Positions 57,701 to 64,000 of a stretch of DNA of 64,000 nucleotides are shown here, one piece after another (within the stretch, counting starts at the first letter, position 1; each line of letters starts with the position of its first letter). The stretch comes from Morella rubra. Lineage: Eukaryota > Streptophyta > Magnoliopsida > Fagales > Myricaceae. Position numbers and translations under genes: made by a program. The stretch lies in assembly GCA_003952965.2 (NCBI GenBank), contig CM025853.1, positions 17,861,487-17,925,486 of the forward strand, given 5' to 3'. The notes under the pieces were generated by a model. That model ran no database searches, had not been told where the DNA came from, and worked only from the letters and a program-made list of their open reading frames with translations.

Positions 57701-60700
57701 TGGAAACGCTGTTAAAGTAAAAGACCTTCTGCTAGTTACACAGAAGGAAAAAAGAAGTCCTCTATACAAACTCATTTGAAAAATACTAAGACTTAATCTG
57801 AATTGTACCATTGCCGCCAGTACTTTGTATACTATTTTGTAAAAACTTGGTCCCTTCAAGGACTAATTTGTCCTAAGGTGAAATCCCAAGGACCTATGGT
57901 CATGTTTGGCAAAGGCTTTTGGAACCGGTCTTAGTTCTCAAAATCACTTTTGAAACCAAAGAAGCTAAAAGTAGGATAGCTAGTGGATTTTTCTGGTTTT
58001 GACTTCTAAGAGCAGAATAGTGACAATGAACTTTAACGAAAATAGCACTTGCTTGCTCATAAGAGTGGGTTGGAAACGGAGGTGGAGAGTTCAAGGCTCT
58101 GGATGGCGTGCAACTTTTGAGCTAAACAGGAAGAGACAGAGGTAGAATAGTGGTCTATGGATGTCAACTTTGCCTAGGATCCTGCATATTGTTATCTGTT
58201 TTCTTACATTTGTTCAATGATGGCTTATCATTGGAATAGACCTAGAATGTACTCCTGAATAAACTTTTATCAAACCAGTGTTCAAAATCACAGGTTTCTT
58301 ATAGAACTTTCCCATTTTCAGAAACCCAGAAATCCAAGGAAATCTCCATCTCCAAAAGGTTATTAATTGTCCCTATCTTTTTCATAATGAGACTGTTAGA
58401 ATACTCAGAACAACAAGAACTTTTGATGTTTTCTAGTTTCTGGCCAGAAGTTGGAGCATACTAATTCGAAAACAAAGATAAAAGAGGTAAGAGTTTGTCT
58501 TCAATTTTTCCCTTCTAACTTCAAGTAGACTTCTCTTTTTTTTGTCTTAGCAACGATTGCTTTAAGCGGAAAAGTTATGGCATCATGTTGGTGTGTATAA
58601 GCTGAAATAGTTACATGGTGTTCTTGTAGGACGGATCTACAAGAAAGGAAAAGGTTATCAAGGAAAAAGATGCAGGTGCCTGTCTCTCTCTCTCTCTCTC
58701 TGTGCGTGTTGGTTACAAACGGGCCATAAGATTCTAATGTTGCCGCATATTAAATGTTCCTCATATACATACTTCGAAATATTGCCATATATTTAACGAG
58801 AGAGTCAATCTGTAGAAGTGATTATGCGTATATGAAGAAAGAATACATGTTCCCTTCGGTGAGGTACAAAAGTAGAAATGACGCCTTGTCCACTGTAAAT
58901 GGAATTCATGTTAGGCAAAATATGTTATTACTCCATAGAATGATTAGGAATAGCCCAAGGCCAATTATATGGGCATTGTATCTTTTGAACCCGACCGATT
59001 GCCTTGCCCATTAAGTTTTCAGGGTTACGTCTTCTTTTATTGAATTCTCTCAAGTTCTCTCTTACTTGGCGAAAATTGCTCTTTGCCAATCTCTAATTGG
59101 CTGTTTCTCTTACGTCTTCTTTCTTTTTGCTTTGATGGTACCTTGATGGTCGGGGATTTAGGGAAAAAGAAGGGGCTTTGGAGCATTGGAGTACAAAGAC
59201 TCATCAATGTTCTCTATCACTACCTAGGAAAGCGCTAAAAACAGTTGCACTGTACTCCAAAAGGACAAGTTTATGTTACATGAGATCCTTGAAGTCATTT
59301 ATAACATAGTTTCACTTAGTAAAGATCCAATGTGAGAGTAGGTACTCATGGAACTTTGTCCTAATTTATCAAGCAAATGGGAGATTTATTCAGCCAGAAG
59401 TATTACAATCCCCAATGCAAATTTTTAACATTCTAGTGAGCTAAAGAGTCCTAGCATTGCATGGTATTAGTAGGTGGGTTCTGATACTATTTGTCATGAG
59501 GAAATGTGATAGCCATATGTGCGCTACACTTAAAAAAGATAGCAAATATTATGGTTGGAGCCTCTTGAAATCATTTGTTAATCTCAGTTTCACATAATAA
59601 GGTTCAAATATGGGATTGGACACTCATGCAAAGCTGTTATAATGCACCACCCACGCTGGTATTTAACCAATCTGGGGTTTTACATTCTCTTTTTCTGTGT
59701 GAACAAGGTGTGCATGGTATATCCATTTGATGGAGGAGGGATGGTTTTACTCCGGTCATGTACAATGCGCTTGGGTACTATCGTTGGGTGCTAGATTTAT
59801 TCTTACATGAACTTCTTATTGTTTTTATTCCCATGTTCTAATTTAGTGTCTATTGAGTGTTTCGTGCTTTTCAAAGTTTTGAGTTTGCTTTTTATGACAC
59901 TTTTGGTTAAGAGGCAAATGCATTATGAAAATCCCTATTCTTTATGTTTGAAGTATCTGAAAAAGGGAACGCCTGAGTCTTCAAGTAACTGGATATCTTT
60001 CAAGATATGTTTGTTTTTGCGACGCTTCTATTGAGTGCCCATGTTCCTTTTTTGATTTCAAAGGAGGTTGTGTTAGAATTTTTTTTGCTCCTTTGTTTGT
60101 CTGTTGCGTTGCTAAGGCATTGGCCTTCTTTTCTTTGAAGGGGGAAGAATCATGACGAAGAAAAGAGAAGCTCAGGTACTTTTGTTTTCATCTTAGTTCG
60201 TATGAGGAAGAAATGTTGGATGTGATATATTATCTTGAATAGTATTCTCAGTTATGGTGTCTTAACTCTCTTAAATTTTCTCATGCAATGCTAGTGGAAG
60301 GCCTATGGAATGGCTGATATTAACCAGCCAGTATCATTCCTTATTTTATTTGCAGACTCTTTTGGGATTTTTTGTGAACATGATTGAAAATCTTTCCACA
60401 GATATGTAGCTTTTAATTTAAATTTTTATTTTCTATTAGACGGTGATTATTCATGTTTGTATGCGTATCAAATCTATTACCACAGGCAAAAGATGATCAA
60501 ATAGTAACGTTAAGTTTATAAGAGATTATGCATTTTTTTTCTTCATTGATAGATGTTGGGCTTGAAACTTCAGAGCCCCCTCTTTGGATGTCTTGGGAAA
60601 TAAACGTTATTTAACTGAATGACTTCAGTCAAGGCTAATATCTTCTGTTGGTCTTGTTTTGATCTTGCTAGTGTTTTGTCTATGTTCTTATGTTGAATCG

Positions 60701-61122
60701 CCTCGTAAATGATACACTTGTATCCTTTGTGTCCACTACACTTCTAAGTTAAAGGGGAAAGTTTTTTCCGATTGCCATATGACCAGCTGTGCTATCTGAT
60801 ACAAATCTGGAAATTTAGACATAAAATCAATATAGCTAAAATGAGAATGTTAAAATGGAGGAGTAGGACTAAGAAAAGTGAGATAAGGGATGAAGTCAGT
60901 GGTTTCTTTTTCCTGGCACTAAAGCTGGAACTGCTACCGTGGGAACCATTGATGCTACAAAATACTATTATGACTTCTTTGAATAACATTTTAACTTAAT
61001 ACACTTTATGCGCTGCTCTTACTAATCACCTTCAGTATTATGCTGTTTAGGCTGTCCATGGAAGTGATGAAAATGCTGAAATTGATGAAAGCGATGGAAG
61101 TGATGAAGATTGGGCTGCCTAA
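49302..61122 (+). CDS. RHL1: DNA-binding protein RHL1 (topoisomerase VI complex), 10 exons
   Basis: RHL1 (ROOT HAIRLESS 1 / HYP7) is a nuclear subunit of the plant topoisomerase VI complex, with TOP6A, TOP6B and BIN4. It is needed for endoreduplication. Reconstructed exons: 49302-49628, 50540-50650, 55347-55433, 55560-55771, 56330-56453, 56601-56825, 58448-58486, 58630-58675, 60141-60175 and 61051-61122. All introns are GT-AG, phases agree and the sum is 1278 nt (425 residues). Exon 1 has a basic, NLS-like RERKRLKRL (residues 24-32), then KHHGKDILKRSQRKNKFLFS and LLAPTSGGKIG. Exon 2 has GRMKLFGTIVYPKNRYLTLQ and GGKNVMCEDYFDN. Exon 3 has WWIGRKDDNPEEAQ and exon 6 has LVQATISTLFKKAEEK. The C-terminus is acidic and ends SDEDWAA. 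The N-terminal two thirds closely match Arabidopsis RHL1 as I know it. The small exons 7-9 are inferred from splice sites and phase and are less certain. The start ATG has A at -3 and G at +4. No break was seen, so the gene is probably functional. Confidence 0.93.
50651..52440 (+). other. RHL1 intron 2, left part
   Basis: AT-rich intron sequence with a C29 run at 51695-51723. No coding exon or transposon end was recognised. Confidence 0.6.
51695..51723. repeat. C29 homopolymer
   Basis: An uninterrupted run of 29 C in RHL1 intron 2. Its length may be unreliable in sequencing. Confidence 0.9.
52482..52553 (+). repeat. 21-bp tandem repeat in the LTR reading frame
   Basis: About three and a half copies of AACCGAGATGATGCTGAACAC, encoding a 7-residue repeat (NRDDAEH). 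The same repeat, shorter, is in the inverted LTR at about 55090-55137. Confidence 0.85.
53268..53585 (-). pseudogene. Gypsy gag N-terminal fragment
   Basis: A 105-codon minus-strand frame starts MTLADPKMFMEAMMSEMKHM, followed by a charged helical stretch (EMEQFHEQIEQMENSLQ) and an Arg-rich end (YRRHERRVREARN). This layout is typical of the N-terminus of plant Ty3/gypsy gag proteins before the conserved gag core. The core is missing. The last ~10 codons run into LTR sequence, so the frame is cut by the internal deletion. Confidence 0.6.
53586..54322 (-). other. Leader of the inverted Gypsy-like element
   Basis: Non-coding sequence between primer-binding site and gag, AT-rich, with a T/C-rich part near 54045-54110. 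No further feature. Confidence 0.5.
54337..55137 (-). repeat. Complete Gypsy-like LTR (minus strand)
   Basis: 801 bp. It has GP-I-TRLKAKRFKESLNGLI coding sequence at its start, ~25-bp repeats of CACCTCGG / GTACTTGCAC near 54840-54930, CATTTGAATTT-containing repeats near 54650-54790 and a TATA-like TATAAATATA at about 54570 (on the plus strand as TATAAATATAC). It is adjacent to the primer-binding site. Confidence 0.8.
56826..58447 (+). other. RHL1 intron 6
   Basis: Intron with T-rich tracts and a G25 run at 57374-57398. No exon or transposon end was recognised. Confidence 0.55.
57374..57398. repeat. G25 homopolymer
   Basis: Uninterrupted G run in RHL1 intron 6, preceded by an A/G stretch. 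Confidence 0.9.
58676..60140 (+). other. RHL1 intron 8
   Basis: Starts next to a CT microsatellite (about 58682-58701). Short open frames are present but no domain is recognisable. Confidence 0.5.
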
Positions 61123-61769
61123 GAATGGAATCTCATGTTGAAGATATTCCAAAGTATTTTCAAGCAAGTGATGAACATCCCGCGTGAGTGATACTCTAGG
61201 AGGGCCTTGATTTATCCTCCAACTGGGCAATATGTCATAGCCTTCCTTACCCAATTTTCTAGTCCGATAGTTCCCTCCCCCCTGGGGCCCCCTTTCTGCC
61301 TTTGTATCAATTGAGCCACAATGACAGTTAAATTTGATTGTTGTCAGTCTAATGAAGTAATAAGCAACTATTTTTTTCAGTGTATTTAGAAAGAAGAGAA
61401 AAGAACTGTAAAAATGGCTTATTCAAGACAGCCAGTCCCCATGAACAAACTTCAGTGTATTGTCTTCAATGCTCTTACCATCTGGGCTCTGACCTTTTAT
61501 TCCATTGAACTCATAGCCAATTCTCCTATTTGGCCTTTAAGAGCAAAACTGTAATGCCCTGCCCGTTCGGTTATTTGCCAGCTCGGTAGGCCCATGAGAA
61601 GCTTCTGCTTTCTTGCAATTCAAGCACACAGCTATAGCTTTTCTTCCCATTCGTTCAGCTCTTCACCCAAACACCCTAGCCCTAAAATCCAATTCGGTAC
61701 AATATTCCCCCTCCCCATATTTAGAACACCTTGCCCGCAAGGTGTAGTAACAATGCCTATCACTTCAAC
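61123..61769 (+). other. RHL1 3' UTR and downstream spacer
   Basis: No clear AATAAA signal was seen; the nearest variants are TAATAA strings near 61360. An open frame at 61594-61782 is Ser-rich without a known domain. Confidence 0.4.
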
Positions 61770-62240
61770 ATATGCTTGGTAGATGCAACTGCTGTCCATC
61801 TACCAAGGAGACCTTAGACAGAGCTGAAACACCTAGATGGCATGAGCTGGTTTGGGGTAAGGGTCTTGTCCCGCGCCACTTCTTTATTCTGTGGTTGGCG
61901 ATGAGGAGAAGACTTTCTACTCACGGTCGCCTTGTGCAGATGGGCTTGCTTAGCAGCAATCTGTGTTCTTTGCAGGGGAAGGAAGGAGAGCTTAGACCGT
62001 CTTTTATTTTGATTGTTCTTTTTCCAGGAGATTGGCACATTTTAGGGAAGAGATGCAACATTCCAAGGTCCAATTTATTGACACTCCCAATTGAGCTGCT
62101 CGGCGATGCAAGGGAAATGCATTGAGACGAATCATGCTTGCGTCCCTTGCCTACCATATTTGGAAGGAGAGAAATAGGCGACTACATCGTGAACCAAGAC
62201 AGAAGCTGATTCAAACCTTGGAGGATCACTTTTGAGATTA
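61770..62240 (+). pseudogene. LINE fragment: zf-RVT domain
   Basis: The frame at 61772-62125 reads WHELVWGKGLVPRHFFILWL, MRRRLSTHGRLVQMGL and then, after a frameshift, AYHIWKERNRRLHREPRQ at about 62150-62205. This is the zinc-binding region found after the RT domain in plant LINEs (WxxLVW...P+xxFILWL...R; YHIWKERNxR). It is a different subfamily from LINE-1 and LINE-2. The conserved Cys/His part is degraded. No RT or RNase H neighbours are attached. Confidence 0.65.
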
Positions 62241-62408
62241 GAAAAAGAGTTAATGAATTCTTCTTCCCAAACCAATCGGGTGCTGGTTGCCAATTAGGGA
62301 CATGCTATTATCTTATAGAGTGGACTAGTTTTAGTGATGTATGTGATTTTTGTACGAATCCGTGACACCGTTTGTCTTTTTTTGTTGACTCTGGATAGAC
62401 AGCCTGGT

Positions 62409-62412
<4 letters not shown>

Positions 62413-62445
<33 letters not shown>
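62413..62445. repeat. T33 homopolymer, poly(A) tail of the minus-strand LINE
   Basis: Uninterrupted T run about 70 bp beyond the LINE stop codon on the minus strand. Confidence 0.85.
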
Positions 62446-62450
<5 letters not shown>

Positions 62451-63478
62451 CTGACCCTTTAAAAAACTGAAGAAACCAACAACGACTCGTCATGGAGGTT
62501 CAAAATACAAGTTCTAACGAAGCAGAAAACTAGGAACAAAATTAAAAGGGATAGGATCAAAAATCCTCCTATCCACCACCCACTTAGCCAAGTAATCCGC
62601 ATGGGCATTTGCTTGGCGTGAAATTTGACAAAATTTCACGATAAGACGCCATTCCCCGAATGGCCTCAAGAGTGGTACCAGGCACTCCTTCAACAACCAT
62701 GGAAGGATCCTTATTGCCAGACACCGAAATGAGAGAACATTCTCGAAAATAACATGTTCCAGGTTTTGAAATGAAGCCTCACCAACCAACATTCTAATCG
62801 CCATAAGTTCCACCAAGAGTGATGACAGACTCGGAAGAGTCTTAGCTCGAGCTCACAACGCCAGTCCTTGGTGATTGTAGCAAATACCACCGCGTAAGAA
62901 GGCCTGGCTGCTGCATCGACATTGATCTTCACTACTCCTTCCATGGGCGTTGTCCAGATCTTGAGCTCCTGGATAGCTTTTTCTTTCCACGCTGTTAGGT
63001 GCTCTCTGAAGCACTTTTGGATCTGGATAAGAAGTCTGTTAGGATCAGCAGGGGTCCGATCATGCACCTTCCGATTTCTAGTAAACCAAAGGGTATCGAA
63101 CGCAATTGCTGCATAAAGAACAAAAGCATGTTCATCTCTAGGGTGGATTTGAAAGCTGTCAATTGGGGTGATGAGCATACAAATCCAATCCTTGATCGGA
63201 GTGTTGTGGAAAGGCTGCACATTAAGAGGCCAGGGGCCTGACGCCAGCACACTGTAAAGCTGAACGAAGTCAGGAGGGGTATTATGCAAGATTCTTGCTA
63301 AAAGAGCCCGCACAGGTAAAGCCTTCCAAATCAACTGCCACAAGAAATGTTTAATTCGGTCAGGGATTTTCAGCCTCCAAAATCCTTTCCATTTCTCCAA
63401 AGAAAGAATAGCTTGAGGGGGAGCTCGAGCATTCAGAATCTCCTTGTTAGATTTTACCAAACGGAACGGGTATCCGAA
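62413..63478 (-). mobile_element. 5'-truncated LINE on the minus strand with poly(A) tail
   Basis: Minus-strand coding from about 63470 to 62514. It has the zf-RVT region (FWRLKIPDRIKHFLWQLIWK; ALPVRALLARI), then a linker with LYAAIAFDTLWFTRNRKVHD, an RNase H start (GVVKINVDAAARPSYAVV) and, after a frameshift near 62815, the RNase H end (ISRQANAHADYLAKWV). The T33 run at 62413-62445 on the plus strand is the poly(A) tail. Truncation at the 5' end is usual for LINE copies. Its 5' side abuts a Copia LTR at about 63485. Confidence 0.85.
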
Positions 63479-63484
63479 ATACCT

Positions 63485-63868
63485 TGTGCGGAAACTCCGA
63501 TTTGTAGAAATATTGGTTGCTCGTCTTACAGCCCACGATTAACGATTAACGATCCACGAATCACAAACACTGCTCTCAAGTCGTTCAGGAGGCTACCAGA
63601 GTCTCTTTGTGAATTCCACCCTTCAGATCCAAAGCCAAAAGATGGAAGCCCTAGATGCCTTGAGATAAAGTTCTCTCTACGTTTATTTTCTTAAATAAAC
63701 GTATGTAAGAATCTCACACAGAGAGTCCCAATGAGAGTTGTTAGCTAAGTTTGAATTCAAATAGAGATCTACATAAGATCTTCAGTTTAACTATAATTCA
63801 AACTTCAACTTTAAATTTAAATTCAAATACACATGTGGATGCTCCATGTGTCATGAGATTTTCCAACA
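63485..63868 (-). repeat. 3' LTR of a further Copia element (minus strand)
   Basis: On the minus strand it starts TGTTGGAAAATCTCATGACA, right after a polypurine tract (GATGAGTGGGAGA, 63881 to 63869). The far end is placed near TTGTGCGGAAAC (63485) by the TG start and the change of sequence at the LINE boundary; it could be two bases off. The element continues past the window end, so the other LTR and the target duplication cannot be checked. Confidence 0.7.
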
Positions 63869-64000
63869 TCTCCCACTCATCCACATTGGTGCCATCTCTA
63901 CGAACTGTCTCCACTTGAACTCTTATCTCGTCATCCTTACATACTAGAAATAAAGCGTGCGACCTGACGAGACAGCATAGGGTAGGAGAGCTATATCAAG
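63869..64000 (-). mobile_element. Internal 3' end of the Copia element at the window edge
   Basis: Polypurine tract and about 120 bp of internal sequence. The minus strand has a short open stretch (DDEIRVQVETVRRDG) that may be non-coding. Too short to classify. Confidence 0.45.

Overview
This window is nuclear DNA of a flowering plant. The evidence is a spliced plant-specific gene (RHL1, a topoisomerase VI subunit), a MIR395 hairpin, and the usual plant transposons: Copia and Gypsy LTR elements, L1-type LINEs, a FAR1-type Mutator element and a CACTA element. I cannot name the species. Only two host genes are supported. The rest is AT-rich repeat and layered transposons, many of them datable relative to each other from target-site duplications (TSDs).

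Layout. 1-1810 is a satellite-like array of ~108-bp monomers. 1811-5943 is the 3' end of a minus-strand Sirevirus-like Copia element with an env-like pseudogene; its LTR starts exactly where the array stops. 5944-11919 is an old minus-strand Copia element (family D). After a TRIM-like tandem repeat and AT-rich spacer comes MIR395 (TATA box 13259, hairpin 13341-13452). 15330-16655 is a non-autonomous CACTA element with a perfect GCA TSD, followed by a collapsed Copia remnant and a family-D solo LTR (17706-19015).

~19736-34040 is one decayed LINE (LINE-1) split by two insertions. The first is a 5.7-kb FAR1-type MULE (20680-26400), which itself contains a Gypsy-like solo LTR (20942-21713, TSD AGGAC). 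The second is Copia element A (26658-33924, TSD TAAGG). 34089-47420 is a second LINE (LINE-2) split between ORF1 and ORF2 by Copia element B (36030-43214, TSD GTTTG). B is the young sister of A; the only coding break I can see in it is one missing base in gag-pol.

RHL1 runs on the plus strand from 49302 to 61122. I reconstruct ten exons whose phases all agree and which total 1278 nt (425 codons plus stop). Its second intron is 4.7 kb, of which 2.8 kb is a Gypsy-like LTR structure with a shorter copy of the same family lying inside it in opposite orientation. Downstream are a plus-strand LINE fragment, a 5'-truncated minus-strand LINE with its poly(A) tail preserved (T33 at 62413), and the 3' LTR of another minus-strand Copia element at the window end.

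Functionally, MIR395 is the sulfate-starvation microRNA and RHL1 serves endoreduplication. They are not linked in function and share only the neighbourhood. I found no bacterial-type operon, CRISPR array, tRNA or rRNA gene, and nothing that looks like an undescribed multi-gene system. The most useful new observations are the MIR395 locus, the reading-frame-level proof of nested insertions, the coding motif carried inside the Gypsy-like LTRs, and the nearly intact Copia B.
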